The notes under the pieces: model-generated
What the model was told of the DNA's origin: nothing
Databases searched by the model: none
Seen by the model: the letters and a program-made list of their open reading frames with translations, nothing else
In this document: one piece after another, positions 37,518 to 48,134 of the stretch
How positions within the stretch are numbered: the stretch's first letter is position 1
Layout of the letters: each line of letters opens with the position of its first letter
Made by a program: the position numbers and the translations under genes
Assembly: GCF_030696885.1 (NCBI RefSeq)
Contig: NZ_JAUYRI010000033.1
Coordinates: 1 to 64,000, forward strand
Direction of reading: 5' to 3'
From: Thiobacillus sp.
Lineage (GTDB): Bacteria > Pseudomonadota > Gammaproteobacteria > Burkholderiales > Thiobacillaceae
Length of the DNA: 64,000 nucleotides

Positions 37518-39488
37518 CTAGCCCTGCAGCACCCTGAATTCGGCCGCCGCCAGTCCATCGGCGGCGCCGCGCAGCACCAGCACATCGCCCACCCGGATAT
37601 CAGTGTCGGGCTGCGGATCGACCCCCTTGATTCCCTGGCGGCGAATCGCCACCACGTCCACCCGTAATTCATCCAGCATCAGCGCGTCCAGGCGCTGCCC
37701 TGCCGCCGCGGCGCCCTGCGTGATCAGCACGGTATGCAGGCGCGGCTGGGCATGCTGGTCCAGCTCGCTGTCGGCGTCCGAGGCGCCCCGGAAAAAGCCG
37801 CGCATGATCGCGTAGCGCGATTCGCGCACGTCGCGGATCCGCTTCAGCACCTGGGTGAGCGGCACCCCTAGCAGCATCAGCGCGTGCGAGGCCAGCATCA
37901 GCGAGCCTTCCATCACTTCGGACACCACTTCGGTCGCACCGGCCGCTTTCAGCGCATCGATGTGGGTGTCGTCGATGGTGCGCACCACCACCGGGAGGTC
38001 GGGTCGCAGTTCGCGCACGTGGCGCAGGATGGCCATGCTCGAATGCAGGTCGGAGTAGGTCACCACAATGGCCTGCGCGCGTGAAAGCCCGGCGGCGACC
38101 AGCACTTCGCGGCGGCTGGCGTCGCCGTACACGACGCTGACGCCGGACGCTGCCACCGCGCGAATCCGCTCGGGGTCGGCGTCGAGCGCGACGAAGCTGA
38201 TGCCCTCGGCCTCGAGCAGGCGCGCCAGGTTCTGGCCGCTGCGGCCGTAGCCGCAGACGATCACGTGCTGCGCCTTGCCGAAGGTCTTGACCGCGATGTC
38301 GTGCACTTGCTTGGCGCGCCCGGCCCATTCGCTGCCGGCAAGCAGCCGGGTGATGGCATCCATGCGGTGGATCAAGAGCGGCGCGATCAGCATCGACAGC
38401 ACCATGGCCGCCAGCACCGGCTGGGTGATCTCGGCACCCAGCAGTTTCAGGTCGGCCGCCTGCGCCAGCAGCACGAAGCCGAATTCGCCGGCCTGCGCCA
38501 GCCCGAGCGCGGTGCGCACGGCGGTAGGCCGGCTGCTGCCGAAGGCCTTGGCCAGTGCGCCCACCAGCGCCACCTTGCCAACCACGATGGCCAGCAGCAG
38601 CAACAGCACATCGCCCCAGTTCAGCATCACCTGCATCAGGTCGAGCCGCATGCCGATGGTGACGAAGAACAAGCCCAGCAGCACATCGCGGAAGGGCTTG
38701 ATGTCGTCTTCGACCTGGTAGCGGTATTCGGTCTCGGAAATCAGCATGCCGGCGAGAAAGGCACCCAAGGCCAGCGACAGGCCGGCGCTTTCTGTCAGAA
38801 AGGCGAGCCCGAGGGTGAACAGCAGCAGGTTGAGCGTGAACAGCTCGGGCGACTTGCGCCCCGCCACCCACTGGAACCACGGCCGCATGATGCGCTGGCC
38901 GACGAACAGCAGGAAGCCCAGCACCACCACCGCCTTCAGCGCGGCGAGGCCGAGCACCCAGCCCATGTTGTCGGCATCCTTGGCGAAGGCCGGAATCAGG
39001 ATCAACAGCGGCACCACCGCCAGATCCTGGAACAGCAGCGCGCCGAAAATCTGGCGTCCGTGCGGGGTCTGGATTTCCAGCCGCTCGGCCAGGAGCTTCG
39101 AGACGATGGCGGTGGACGACATCGACATGATGCCGCCCAGTGCGATCGCCGCCAGCAGTGGCAGGTCGAGCAGCCAGGCGATGAAGGCGGTGAGCACGAT
39201 GGTCAGCACGACCTGCGCGCCGCCGAAGCCGAACACGGTCATGCGCATTGTCATCAGACGCGGCAGACTGAATTCGAGGCCGATCGAGAACATCAGGAAG
39301 ACCACGCCGAATTCGGCGAGGTAACGCGCTTCCTCGCTGTCCGGAATCCAGCCGAGCGCAAAGGGGCCGATGGCGATGCCGGTGACCAGGTAGCCGAGCA
39401 TGGTCGGCAGGCGCAGTGCGCGCGCGGCCGCGGTCACCAGCACGGCGACCACCAGCAGGATCAGTACAAGCGGAAGCGTGCCATGCAT
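37518..39488 (-). CDS. KefB-like CPA2 cation:proton antiporter with TrkA domains
   Basis: A 656-residue membrane protein. The first ~385 residues contain about 12 membrane helices of the Na+/H+ exchanger fold (MLGYLVTGIAIGP, GIMSMSSTAIVSKLL, LLFQDLAVVPLL). A TrkA-N nucleotide-binding domain follows (HVIVCGYGRSGQNLARLLE, about residues 405-520) and a TrkA-C domain ends the protein. KefB/YbaL-type proteins exchange potassium or other cations. Start ATG 39488; a GTG at 39500 would add four residues. Divergent from kdsD with a 47-bp gap. Confidence 0.9.
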   Translation of the reverse strand: MHGTLPLVLILLVVAVLVTAAARALRLPTMLGYLVTGIAIGPFALGWIPDSEEARYLAEFGVVFLMFSIGLEFSLPRLMTMRMTVFGFGGAQVVLTIVLTAFIAWLLDLPLLAAIALGGIMSMSSTAIVSKLLAERLEIQTPHGRQIFGALLFQDLAVVPLLILIPAFAKDADNMGWVLGLAALKAVVVLGFLLFVGQRIMRPWFQWVAGRKSPELFTLNLLLFTLGLAFLTESAGLSLALGAFLAGMLISETEYRYQVEDDIKPFRDVLLGLFFVTIGMRLDLMQVMLNWGDVLLLLLAIVVGKVALVGALAKAFGSSRPTAVRTALGLAQAGEFGFVLLAQAADLKLLGAEITQPVLAAMVLSMLIAPLLIHRMDAITRLLAGSEWAGRAKQVHDIAVKTFGKAQHVIVCGYGRSGQNLARLLEAEGISFVALDADPERIRAVAASGVSVVYGDASRREVLVAAGLSRAQAIVVTYSDLHSSMAILRHVRELRPDLPVVVRTIDDTHIDALKAAGATEVVSEVMEGSLMLASHALMLLGVPLTQVLKRIRDVRESRYAIMRGFFRGASDADSELDQHAQPRLHTVLITQGAAAAGQRLDALMLDELRVDVVAIRRQGIKGVDPQPDTDIRVGDVLVLRGAADGLAAAEFRVLQG

Positions 39489-39535
39489 CGAGTAAATCAC
39501 GGTTGGATAGGCAGGCTTTAGTATACTTGCCGACC

Positions 39536-40522
39536 ATGCACTCCCAGCCCCCCAGTCCCGAACATTTGCTCACCCTCGCGCGCCAGGTGCTCGACATCGA
39601 GGCCGACGCCCTGCGCGTCATGTCGTCGCGTCTCGACGCCGGCTTTGCCGATGCCGTGGCGCTGATGCTGGCCTGCACCGGACGCGTCGTGGTCTCCGGC
39701 ATGGGCAAGTCGGGCCACGTCGGCGGCAAGATCGCTGCCACCCTGGCATCCACCGGCACGCCGGCCTTTTTCATGCACCCGGGCGAAGCCAGCCACGGCG
39801 ACCTCGGCATGATCGCGCCCAACGACGTGGTGCTGGCTTTATCGAACTCGGGCGAGAGCAGCGAAATCGTCTGCATCGTGCCGCTGATCAAGCGACGCGG
39901 CGCCAAGCTCGTCGCGATGACCGGCAATCCGAACTCGACGCTGGCGCGCGAAGCCGACGCGCATCTCCACGCCGGGGTCGACAAGGAAGCCTGTCCGCTC
40001 AACCTGGCGCCCACCGCCAGCACCACCGCGGCGCTGGCGCTGGGCGATGCGCTGGCGGTGGCGCTGCTCGACGCGCGCGGTTTTTCAGCCGACGACTTTG
40101 CGCGCACCCATCCCGGCGGCAGCCTCGGCCGCCGCCTGCTGGTGCATGTGCGCGACATCATGCAAAGCGGCGATGCGCTGCCACAGGTTCCGTTCGACGC
40201 CTCGCTCAAGGCTGCGCTGTTTGAAATCACACAAAAGGGACTCGGCATGACCGCCGTGGTCGATGCCGCTGGCCGCGTGGCCGGCGTGTTCACCGACGGC
40301 GACCTGCGCCGCGCGCTGGAACACACGCTCGACCTGCAGCAGGCGCGCGTGGCCGACCTGATGACCCGCAACCCAAAAACGATCCGCGCGGACGAACTTG
40401 CCGTGGCGGCGGTGGAAAAAATGGAAACGCTCAAAATCAACGGCCTGCTGGTGATCGATGCAAACGACACCCTGGTGGGCGCGCTCAACATGCACGCGCT
40501 GCTGAAGGCGGGGGTGGTGTGA
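39536..40522 (+). CDS. kdsD: Arabinose-5-phosphate isomerase
   Basis: A 328-residue enzyme interconverting ribulose-5-phosphate and arabinose-5-phosphate, the first step to Kdo in LPS. The SIS domain (VVVSGMGKSGHVGGKIAATL, then LSNSGESSEI) occupies residues 30-200. Two CBS domains occupy 205-328. ATG 39536 gives the MHSQPPSPEH start; the frame is open upstream but inside the antiporter promoter region. A TATACT -10-like hexamer lies at 39522-39527. Overlaps kdsC at TGATG. Confidence 0.95.
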   Translation: MHSQPPSPEHLLTLARQVLDIEADALRVMSSRLDAGFADAVALMLACTGRVVVSGMGKSGHVGGKIAATLASTGTPAFFMHPGEASHGDLGMIAPNDVVLALSNSGESSEIVCIVPLIKRRGAKLVAMTGNPNSTLAREADAHLHAGVDKEACPLNLAPTASTTAALALGDALAVALLDARGFSADDFARTHPGGSLGRRLLVHVRDIMQSGDALPQVPFDASLKAALFEITQKGLGMTAVVDAAGRVAGVFTDGDLRRALEHTLDLQQARVADLMTRNPKTIRADELAVAAVEKMETLKINGLLVIDANDTLVGALNMHALLKAGVV

Positions 40523-41064
40523 TGACGCCGGTTTCGATTCCCGCCGCCCTGCTCGCCCGCGCGCAAAAAATCCGGCTGATCGCATTCGACGTCGACGGCG
40601 TGATGACTGACGGCACACTATTCCTGGCCGACGACGGCCAGGAATTCAAGGGTTTCAACTCGCTCGACGGCCACGGTTTGAAAATGCTCCGCGGCAGCGG
40701 CGTGCAGCTCGCCATCATCACCGGCCGCCGTTCGCGCGTGGTGGAGCACCGCGCCAAAAACCTCGGCATCGAGATCGTCCATCAGGGCGCGCACGACAAG
40801 CTGATCGTCTACGAAGCGCTGTGCCGCGAACTCAAGCTCGACTGCGACGTCACCGCCTACATGGGCGACGACGTCGTCGACCTGCCGGTGATGCGGCGCG
40901 CCGGGCTCGCGATCACGGTGCCGGCGGCACCCGAACTGGTCAAAGCCCACAGCCACTACACCACCACGCGCGAGGCCGGGCACGGCGCGGTGCGCGAAGC
41001 CTGCGAATTCCTGATGCGTGCACAGGGCACGCTGGACGCCGCGCTGGCGCCCTATCTGAAATGA
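40522..41064 (+). CDS. kdsC: KDO-8-phosphate phosphatase
   Basis: A 180-residue HAD-superfamily phosphatase that dephosphorylates Kdo-8-P. The nucleophile motif is FDVDGVMTDGT, motif II ITGRRS, and motif IV MGDDVVDLPVM. The short, capless type forms tetramers. ATG 40522 overlaps the kdsD stop by one base; a GTG one codon earlier is possible. Overlaps lptC by 4 bp (ATGA). Confidence 0.95.
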   Translation: MTPVSIPAALLARAQKIRLIAFDVDGVMTDGTLFLADDGQEFKGFNSLDGHGLKMLRGSGVQLAIITGRRSRVVEHRAKNLGIEIVHQGAHDKLIVYEALCRELKLDCDVTAYMGDDVVDLPVMRRAGLAITVPAAPELVKAHSHYTTTREAGHGAVREACEFLMRAQGTLDAALAPYLK

Positions 41065-41633
41065 TTGCACGCGGCTCGCTGTGGCTGCCCCTGGCCATGC
41101 TGCTGCTGCTGGCCGCGCTCAGTTTCTGGATCGAACGGTCGGTGCAGGCGCCGGCGCCGGGCACGCTGGCAAACCAGACCGAACCCGAGGGCATCATGGA
41201 AAATTTCGATGCGCTGCGCACCGACCTCGAGGGACGGCCGCAATACCGCCTGTCTGCCGACCGGCTCAAGCATTACACCGGCAGCAAGCGCACCGAACTG
41301 GAGGCGCCGCGTTTCGTCCGCATCAACGACGAGGCCGGCGAAGTGAGCGCCGTGGCGCGTGAAGGCACGGTCTCTCCGGATGGCAGCGAAGTGGACCTGC
41401 GCGGCGACGTCGTCGTCGAGCGGGCGGCGCGCCCCGGGCAATCCCTGATGACGCTGAAGACAGGACGCCTGCTGGTGTTTCCCGAGCGCGACCAGATGCG
41501 CGCGCCGGGTGCGGTCGAAGTGCGCGACGACACGCTGGAAGTGCGTGCGGGCGGCATGGAGTACGACGCCCAGCAACGCATGATGAAGCTGACAGGGCGG
41601 GTGAATGCCCGCTACATTTCTGGAAGAACATGA
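41061..41633 (+). CDS. lptC: LPS export protein LptC
   Basis: A 190-residue bitopic inner-membrane protein with one N-terminal helix (LWLPLAMLLLLAALSFWI, residues 7-24) and a periplasmic beta-jellyroll typical of LptC (ENFDALRTDLEGRPQYRLSA). It receives LPS from LptB2FG and passes it to LptA. The position between kdsC and lptA is conserved across proteobacteria. Overlaps both neighbours by 4 bp. Confidence 0.92.
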   Translation: MIARGSLWLPLAMLLLLAALSFWIERSVQAPAPGTLANQTEPEGIMENFDALRTDLEGRPQYRLSADRLKHYTGSKRTELEAPRFVRINDEAGEVSAVAREGTVSPDGSEVDLRGDVVVERAARPGQSLMTLKTGRLLVFPERDQMRAPGAVEVRDDTLEVRAGGMEYDAQQRMMKLTGRVNARYISGRT

Positions 41634-42171
41634 ACACCATGCCCACACTGAAAATCGTTTTATCCGCAGCGTTGTACGCCGCGCTGCTGGTCTCGCCCGC
41701 CCATGCCGAGAAGGCCGACCGCGACAAGCCGGTCAACATCGAAGCGAACACGGTCACGCTCGACGACATCAAGAAGATCAGCATCTATCAGGGGAATGTG
41801 ATTCTCAGCCAGGGCACGCTGATGCTGCGCGCCGATTACGTGCAGGTGACGCAGAACGCGGACGGCGTCGACCGGATCAGCGCCACCGGCCGGCCGGTGG
41901 CGTTTCGCCAGAGAGTCGACGGCCGCGAGGAATACATCGAGGGATTTTCCGACCGCATCGAGTACGACAGCGTCAACGGGCAGCTCGAACTGATCGGCCA
42001 GGCACGCCTGCGGCGCGGCGGCGACGAGCTGCGTGGGGCGCAGATTTCCTACAACGCCAACACCGCGTTCTACTCCGTCGTCGGCCAGCCCAACGCGCAA
42101 ACCCCGAGTGGCCGCGTGCGCGCGGTCATCCGTCCGAAACCGCGCGCCGAGCAACCCGCCGCGCCCCAGCC

Positions 42172-42175
<4 letters not shown>
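41630..42175 (+). CDS. lptA: LPS periplasmic bridge protein LptA
   Basis: A 181-residue periplasmic protein with a signal peptide (residues 1-26, ending AHA). The OstA-type repeat pattern (PVNIEANTVTLDDIKKISIY, then GNVILSQGTLMLRAD) builds the jellyroll bridge that carries LPS across the periplasm. An internal ATG at 41639 is an alternative start. Overlaps lptC and lptB by 4 bp. Confidence 0.94.
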
Positions 42176-42894
<719 letters not shown>

Positions 42895-42962
42895 TTCAGG
42901 CCGAGCGCGAATCGCGCTACACTCGCCTCAAGCCGGCACGATTTTTGCCGTAGTCAAATCCC

Positions 42963-44393
42963 ATGAAGCACAGTCTCCAACTCAAGCTCGGTCAGCACCT
43001 CACCCTGACGCCCCAACTGCAGCAGTCGATCCGGCTGTTGCAGCTGTCGACGCTCGAACTGAACCAGGAACTGGAGCAGATGCTGCAGGACAATCCGCTG
43101 CTGGAGCGCGAGGACGAGGACGAAACCCCGCCCGAAGCGCCGGTCCATACCGCCGAGGCCGAGACACAGGGCACGGAAACGGCGGCAGCGCCGGAACCGA
43201 GCAACGAATCCGAGCCGGCCACCTCGCTCGACGATGCCGACTGGAACGACTACAGCAGCGCCAGCGGCGATGACGAAGACAACGATTACGCGCAGGGCGC
43301 GGTCTCCGGCGCGACGCTGCGCGAGCACCTGCTGAACCAGCTGATCGTCAGCCCGCTCACCTTGCGCGACCGAACCATCGTCGCCGCGCTGATCGACGAC
43401 CTCGACGAGGCCGGTTTCCTTACCCAGCCGCTGGAAGACATTGCCGCCGGTCTCGCGGACGAACTCGAGGAACTCGAGCCCGAAGAGGTCGAAACTGCGC
43501 TCAAACACCTGCAAAACATGGATCCGACCGGGGTCGGCGCACGCAACCTGGCCGAATGCCTGACGCTGCAGCTGCGCGTCCTGCCCGCCGACACGCCGGC
43601 GCGCGACGACGCCATCCGGCTGACCACGCATTACCTGGACCTGCTGGCGGCGCGCGACGTCGGCAAACTGAAGAAAATGCTCGGCATCGACGACCCCACA
43701 CTGCGTACCGTGCGGACCCTGATTCTCTCGATGAATCCGCGCCCCGGCGCGGCCTTCGGCGTCGATGAAACGCACTACGTCATCCCCGATGTCTACGTGC
43801 GCAAGATCAAGGGCATGTGGATCGCCAGCCTCAATGCCGACGCCATGCCCAAGCTGCGCGTCAACCGCGTCTATGCCGACATCCTGGCGCGCCATCGCGA
43901 GAATGGCGGAAATCAACTGGCCACCCAGCTGCAGGAAGCGCGCTGGCTGATCAAGAACGTGCAGCAGCGCTTCGACACCATCCTGCGCGTGTCGCAGGCC
44001 ATCGTCGACCGCCAGAAGCATTTTTTCGAGCATGGCGAGGTGGCGATGCGTCCGTTGGTACTGCGCGAGATCGCCGACGCGGTGGAACTGCACGAATCGA
44101 CCATTTCGCGCGTCACCACGCAAAAGTACATGATGACGCCACGCGGGCTGTACGAATTGAAGTACTTTTTCGGCAGCCACGTCTCCACCGACAACGGCGG
44201 CGCCTGCTCGTCGACCGCCATCCGCGCGCTGATCAAGCAGCTGGTTGCCGCCGAGAACATCGGAAAACCGCTGTCCGACGGCCAGCTGGCGGAAGTACTC
44301 GGCCAGCAGGGCATCGTGGTGGCCCGCCGCACCGTCGCCAAATACCGCGAATCACTGCAAATTCCGCCCGCCAACATGCGGCGTTCGCTCTGA
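42963..44393 (+). CDS. rpoN: RNA polymerase sigma-54 factor
   Basis: A 476-residue sigma factor. Region I is Gln/Leu-rich (LTLTPQLQQSIRLLQLSTLE), region II acidic (residues about 56-120). The core-binding region and HTH follow, and the RpoN box ARRTVAKYRE is at residues 454-463. It recognises -24/-12 promoters such as the one at 36811 and needs an NtrC-type activator such as the one at 22423. Confidence 0.97.
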   Translation: MKHSLQLKLGQHLTLTPQLQQSIRLLQLSTLELNQELEQMLQDNPLLEREDEDETPPEAPVHTAEAETQGTETAAAPEPSNESEPATSLDDADWNDYSSASGDDEDNDYAQGAVSGATLREHLLNQLIVSPLTLRDRTIVAALIDDLDEAGFLTQPLEDIAAGLADELEELEPEEVETALKHLQNMDPTGVGARNLAECLTLQLRVLPADTPARDDAIRLTTHYLDLLAARDVGKLKKMLGIDDPTLRTVRTLILSMNPRPGAAFGVDETHYVIPDVYVRKIKGMWIASLNADAMPKLRVNRVYADILARHRENGGNQLATQLQEARWLIKNVQQRFDTILRVSQAIVDRQKHFFEHGEVAMRPLVLREIADAVELHESTISRVTTQKYMMTPRGLYELKYFFGSHVSTDNGGACSSTAIRALIKQLVAAENIGKPLSDGQLAEVLGQQGIVVARRTVAKYRESLQIPPANMRRSL

Positions 44394-44470
44394 TTCAAGG
44401 GTTTTCACGATCCATCGGCATGGAGTGCCTGGCCTGCTTGAATGTCTTCTGCTTTCGTCCCACAATGAAA

Positions 44471-44494
44471 TTAGGCGTACACAATCGCGCCTAA
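44471..44494. promoter_or_regulatory. Inverted repeat upstream of hpf
   Basis: TTAGGCG-N10-CGCCTAA is a 7-bp dyad in the 150-bp rpoN-hpf gap, 50 bp before the hpf start. It could be a protein-binding site or RNA hairpin in the hpf leader. No run of T follows, so it is not an ordinary terminator. Confidence 0.35.
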
Positions 44495-44543
44495 ACCAGC
44501 GCAATACTGGCAATCCGTTTTTTCAGCCGCTTTAGGAGGCGCT

Positions 44544-44885
44544 ATGAATTTGACAATTTCCGGCCATCACTTGGAAGTAACCCCAGCCATCCGCGACTAC
44601 GTGTCCGAAAAACTCGATCGCGTCAAACGCCACTTCGACCATGTCATCAACATGAACGTGATCATGCAGGTCGACAAGCTGGTACATAAAGTGGAAGCCA
44701 CCCTGCACGTGAAGGGCCATGATTTTCACGCGCACAGCGAAGACGGCAACATGTACGCCGCGATCGACCTGCTGGCCGACAAGCTGGACCGCCAGATCGT
44801 CAAGCACAAGGAAAAAACCTCGGACGTCCATCAGGGCAGCGGTGGCCTCAAGCATCAGGTCAACGTAAACGAGAATACCGCCTGA
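44544..44885 (+). CDS. hpf: Ribosome hibernation promoting factor (short HPF)
   Basis: A 113-residue protein of the HPF/YfiA family that binds the 30S decoding region in stationary phase. Conserved features: LTISGHHLEVTPAIRDYV, VEATLHVKGHDFHA and DMYAAID-like NMYAAIDLLADKLDRQI. It lacks the long C-terminal dimerisation domain, so it is the short form. AGGAGG is placed ideally before the ATG. Follows rpoN as in most proteobacteria. Confidence 0.95.
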   Translation: MNLTISGHHLEVTPAIRDYVSEKLDRVKRHFDHVINMNVIMQVDKLVHKVEATLHVKGHDFHAHSEDGNMYAAIDLLADKLDRQIVKHKEKTSDVHQGSGGLKHQVNVNENTA

Positions 44886-44972
44886 ACCGGTTCTTTTGAT
44901 CAGGACAGCCCGGACACGCTCCGGGCGTATAATTTGCGGACCCCCGGCGCTTTGCCCGGCCGTGCAACTGGC

Positions 44973-45428
44973 ATGAACCTAATCGCCCCACTCCTCTCCC
45001 TCGACACCACCTTGCTGGACCTGAGTTTCAGCAGCAAGAAAAAGCTGTTCGAACACGCCGCGGACCTGTTTGCGCAGACCCACGGACTCAAATCCACCGA
45101 CATCTTCACCAGTCTGTTCGAGCGCGAACGCCTGGGCTCGACCGCGCTCGGCTACGGCATCGCGATTCCGCACGGCCGCATCAAGGGCCTGAAGGATGCC
45201 TGCGGTGCGCTGTATCGCCTGAGCACCCCGCTCGACTTCGACGCACCGGACAACCAGCCGGTATCGCTGTGCTTCATCTTGCTGGTGCCCAAGGACGCCA
45301 ATGAACGGCACCTGCAGATTCTCGGCGAACTGGCGCAACTGTTCGGCGACGAAGTCATGCGCACCAACATGCTGGCTGCCGCCAGCCCCGATGATCTCCT
45401 CGCCATGCTCAATGCATGGTCCAGCTAG
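44973..45428 (+). CDS. ptsN: PTS-Ntr regulatory protein EIIA-Ntr
   Basis: A 151-residue phosphoacceptor of the nitrogen phosphotransferase chain. The phosphorylated histidine is His67 in IAIPHGR. The fold segments LFERERLGSTALGYG and LVPKDANERHLQIL match the family. ATG 44973 is chosen because the family starts at MNLIAPLL; an upstream ATG at 44934 would add 13 atypical residues. Precedes hprK by 13 bp. Confidence 0.94.
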   Translation: MNLIAPLLSLDTTLLDLSFSSKKKLFEHAADLFAQTHGLKSTDIFTSLFERERLGSTALGYGIAIPHGRIKGLKDACGALYRLSTPLDFDAPDNQPVSLCFILLVPKDANERHLQILGELAQLFGDEVMRTNMLAAASPDDLLAMLNAWSS

Positions 45429-45441
45429 GCGCGTTCCGCGC

Positions 45442-46398
45442 ATGGACGACACCAGCCAGGTTTCGGTCGAGACACTGTTTCGCGACATGGCCGAGCAGCT
45501 CGGCCTGCAATGGCTGGCCGGCCGCGGCGGTGGCCACCGCACCCTGTCCTCCGAGACCATCCAGAAACCAACGCTGGCACTGATTGGCCATCTCAATTTC
45601 GTCCATCCCAACCGCGTCCAGGTGCTGGGCTGCGCCGAGATGGACTACCTGCGGGGCCTGCCGCAGGCCGGGCTGGAAGACGCCATCCAGCACCTGTTTT
45701 CGTCCGAGCTGGCCGCCATCATCGTTTCCAACGGCGAGTCCGTGCCGGCAGTGCTACTCGAGACTGCCGAGCGCAGCGGCACGCCCCTGCTCACCTCGGG
45801 GCTCGCGAGCCCCATCCTGATGTCCTACCTGGGGCATTACCTGACGCAGCGCCTGGCCGAATGCAGTTCGCTGCACGGGGTGTTTCTGGAAGTGCTCGGC
45901 ACCGGTGTGCTGCTCACGGGCGACGCCGGCGTCGGCAAGAGCGAGCTGGCGCTGGAACTCATCACGCGCGGCCACCGCCTGATCGCCGACGACGTCGTCG
46001 AACTGAAGCACGTCGCGCCCAAAACGCTGGAAGGCAGCTGCCCACCGCTGATCCGCGACTTTCTCGAAGTGCGTGGCCTCGGCATCCTCAATATCCGCTT
46101 TCTATTCGGCGAAATGGCGGTCAAGCAGAAGAAGAACCTCAAGCTCATCGTCGAACTGGTGCAGCCGCAGGAAATCGGCGAAGTCGGACTCAACCGGCTC
46201 GACATGGTGGCGTCGGTCGAAACCATTCTCGATGTCGATATTCCCAAAGTGCACATCCCGGTGGCGGCGGGCCGCAACCTCGCCGTGCTGGTCGAGGTTG
46301 CGGTGCGCAACCACATCCTCAAGCACCGTGGCGTCAACCCGCTCGAGCAGTTCATCCAGCGCCAGCAGGCGGCCATCAACGAGAACGAGAACCCCTGA
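45442..46398 (+). CDS. hprK: HPr kinase/phosphorylase
   Basis: A 318-residue bifunctional enzyme acting on a serine of HPr. Walker A GDAGVGKS is at residues 160-167, and the signature [20 protein letters not shown] follows around residues 200-220. ATG 45442 (MDDTSQVSV) is the natural start; the frame is open into ptsN. It overlaps rapZ by one base (TGATG). No ptsH is inside the window. Confidence 0.95.
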   Translation: MDDTSQVSVETLFRDMAEQLGLQWLAGRGGGHRTLSSETIQKPTLALIGHLNFVHPNRVQVLGCAEMDYLRGLPQAGLEDAIQHLFSSELAAIIVSNGESVPAVLLETAERSGTPLLTSGLASPILMSYLGHYLTQRLAECSSLHGVFLEVLGTGVLLTGDAGVGKSELALELITRGHRLIADDVVELKHVAPKTLEGSCPPLIRDFLEVRGLGILNIRFLFGEMAVKQKKNLKLIVELVQPQEIGEVGLNRLDMVASVETILDVDIPKVHIPVAAGRNLAVLVEVAVRNHILKHRGVNPLEQFIQRQQAAINENENP

Positions 46399-47234
46399 TG
46401 CAGATCGTGCTGGTTTCCGGTCTGTCCGGCTCGGGAAAAAGCATCGCCATCGCGGTGCTGGAAGACATCGGCTACTACTGCGTCGACAACCTGCCGCTCG
46501 CCATGTTGCAGCCGCTGGTCGACTATCTGAAGGGTGCGGGCCACGCGCGCATCGCGATTGCCATCGACGCGCGCAGCAGCGCAAGTTTTTCGCAATTGCC
46601 GGCAGTCACTCAGGCGCTGCGGGAACAGGGCGCTGACCTGCGCATGATTTTCCTCGAGGCCAAGACGCTCACGCTGGTGAAGCGTTTTTCCGAAACGCGG
46701 CGGCGTCACCCGCTCTCCAGCGAAAGCGTTTCGCTGCAGGAGGCGATCCAGTTGGAACGCGAGATGCTCGGTGAGATCGCGCTGCTGGCGCATCGCATCG
46801 ACACCAGCGATTTGTCCGCCGCGGCCCTGCGGATGTGGATCAAGGACCTGGTCGGCCAGGACCGTTCGCGCATCACGCTGCTGTTCGAATCCTTCGGTTT
46901 CAAGCACGGCATTCCGCTCGATGCCGACCTGGTGTTCGACGTGCGCTGCCTGCCCAACCCGCACTACGTTGCCGAGCTGCGGCCGCTCACTGGCTGCGAC
47001 CAGCCGGTGAAGGACTACATCGAATCCAGTCCCAACGCGATGGCGCTGCTAGCCGACATCCGCGGTTTCGTCGAAAACTGGCTGCCGTGCTTCATCCGCG
47101 ACCATCGTGCCTATCTGACGGTGGCCATCGGCTGCACCGGCGGCCAGCACCGCAGCGTCTACTTTGCCGAAACCCTGGCCGCCGCCTTCCGCGAACGCGA
47201 GCAGGTGCTGGTGCGCCACCGCGAGCTCAGCTGA
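46398..47234 (+). CDS. rapZ: RNase adapter / nucleotide-binding protein RapZ
   Basis: A 278-residue protein. P-loop GLSGSGKS is at residues 8-15, and the family motif [11 protein letters not shown] and the C-terminal [14 protein letters not shown] are intact. In E. coli RapZ senses glucosamine-6-phosphate and guides RNase E to sRNA GlmZ; in this betaproteobacterial context its RNA target is unknown. Overlaps the NusG-II gene by one base. Confidence 0.95.
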   Translation: MQIVLVSGLSGSGKSIAIAVLEDIGYYCVDNLPLAMLQPLVDYLKGAGHARIAIAIDARSSASFSQLPAVTQALREQGADLRMIFLEAKTLTLVKRFSETRRRHPLSSESVSLQEAIQLEREMLGEIALLAHRIDTSDLSAAALRMWIKDLVGQDRSRITLLFESFGFKHGIPLDADLVFDVRCLPNPHYVAELRPLTGCDQPVKDYIESSPNAMALLADIRGFVENWLPCFIRDHRAYLTVAIGCTGGQHRSVYFAETLAAAFREREQVLVRHRELS

Positions 47235-47593
47235 TGCTGCGGGCCGGCGACGTGGGCGTGCTGCTGGCCGGCGCCGGCTTCGTCATCGGGCTGACCGTGG
47301 TGGCCTGGGGCGGTCCCCGCGGCGACACCGCGGTGATTCGCGCCGCCGGCCAGATCGTCGAGACCACTGCGCTCACCCACGCGCGCACCCTATCCGTCAA
47401 GGGCCCGCTCGGCACCACCGAGATCGAGATCGAACCCGGCCGCGCCCGTGTGGCCGTCGACCCGTCGCCGCGCCAGTTGTGCGTGAAACAGGGCTGGCTC
47501 ACCCAGTCCGGCCAGGCGGCGCTGTGCCTGCCGAATCAGGTCAGCCTCGAAATCCGCGGCCGCACCGCTGCCTATGACACGCTCGGTTATTGA
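47234..47593 (+). CDS. NusG domain II protein
   Basis: A 119-residue protein with an N-terminal membrane helix (GVLLAGAGFVIGLTVVAW) and a NusG-II/Kunitz-like beta domain. The signature CVKQGWLTQSGQAALCLPN (residues about 82-100) contains the two conserved cysteines. Members are often encoded beside Gx transporters and ApbE-like flavin proteins. Function unknown. Its 3' end overlaps the next gene by 20 bp. Confidence 0.82.
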   Translation: MLRAGDVGVLLAGAGFVIGLTVVAWGGPRGDTAVIRAAGQIVETTALTHARTLSVKGPLGTTEIEIEPGRARVAVDPSPRQLCVKQGWLTQSGQAALCLPNQVSLEIRGRTAAYDTLGY

Positions 47594-48134
47594 ATTACCC
47601 GTCACGCCGGACGACCGCCGCATCGCGCGGCTGGCAGCGCTGGCAATCGGGCTCACGCTGGTCGAAGCGGCGATTCCCAGCCCGATTCCGGGCGTCAAGC
47701 CCGGCCTCGCCAATATCGTCATCCTGCTGGTGCTGCTGCAATTTGGCTGGCGCGCCGCCGCCTGGGTATCGGCGTTGCGCATCCTGGCCGGCGGCCTGCT
47801 GCTGGGCAGCCTGTTCGCGCCGGGATTCTGGCTGTCGGCCGCCGGCGCGCTCACCAGTCTGCTTGTGCTGGGGCTTGCGCAGCATCTGCCGCAGCGCCAT
47901 TTCGGTCCGGTCAGCCTGTCGGTGCTGGCGGCATTCGGCCATATCGGCGGGCAGCTCGCGTTGGCCGGCTGGTGGCTGTTGCCGGCTGCCGCCCTGCTCA
48001 AGCTGCTGCCGGTATTTGCCGCCGCCGCGCTGATTTTCGGCGCGGTGAACGGCGTCATCGTGGCGCGTCTGCTTGCCGGCCCCGCATCATCCGGGCGACA
48101 ATCGGCGTCATGTCTGCCTCCCTCCGCACCGTAA
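47574..48134 (+). CDS. Gx transporter family membrane protein
   Basis: A 186-residue integral membrane protein with about five helices. It begins after a short soluble tail ([19 protein letters not shown]) and has the family pattern [20 protein letters not shown] and [13 protein letters not shown], resembling ECF-type substrate-binding and heptaprenyl-diphosphate-synthase-component-I (Gx) proteins. Its pairing with a NusG-II gene is conserved. The substrate is unknown. The end overlaps the ubiX start by 25 bp. Confidence 0.82.
   Translation: MTRSVIELPVTPDDRRIARLAALAIGLTLVEAAIPSPIPGVKPGLANIVILLVLLQFGWRAAAWVSALRILAGGLLLGSLFAPGFWLSAAGALTSLLVLGLAQHLPQRHFGPVSLSVLAAFGHIGGQLALAGWWLLPAAALLKLLPVFAAAALIFGAVNGVIVARLLAGPASSGRQSASCLPPSAP

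Noticed and set aside
37669-40566. 965-residue minus-strand frame covering the antiporter and kdsD
   Set aside because: It is a shadow of two well-supported genes and shows no family motif.
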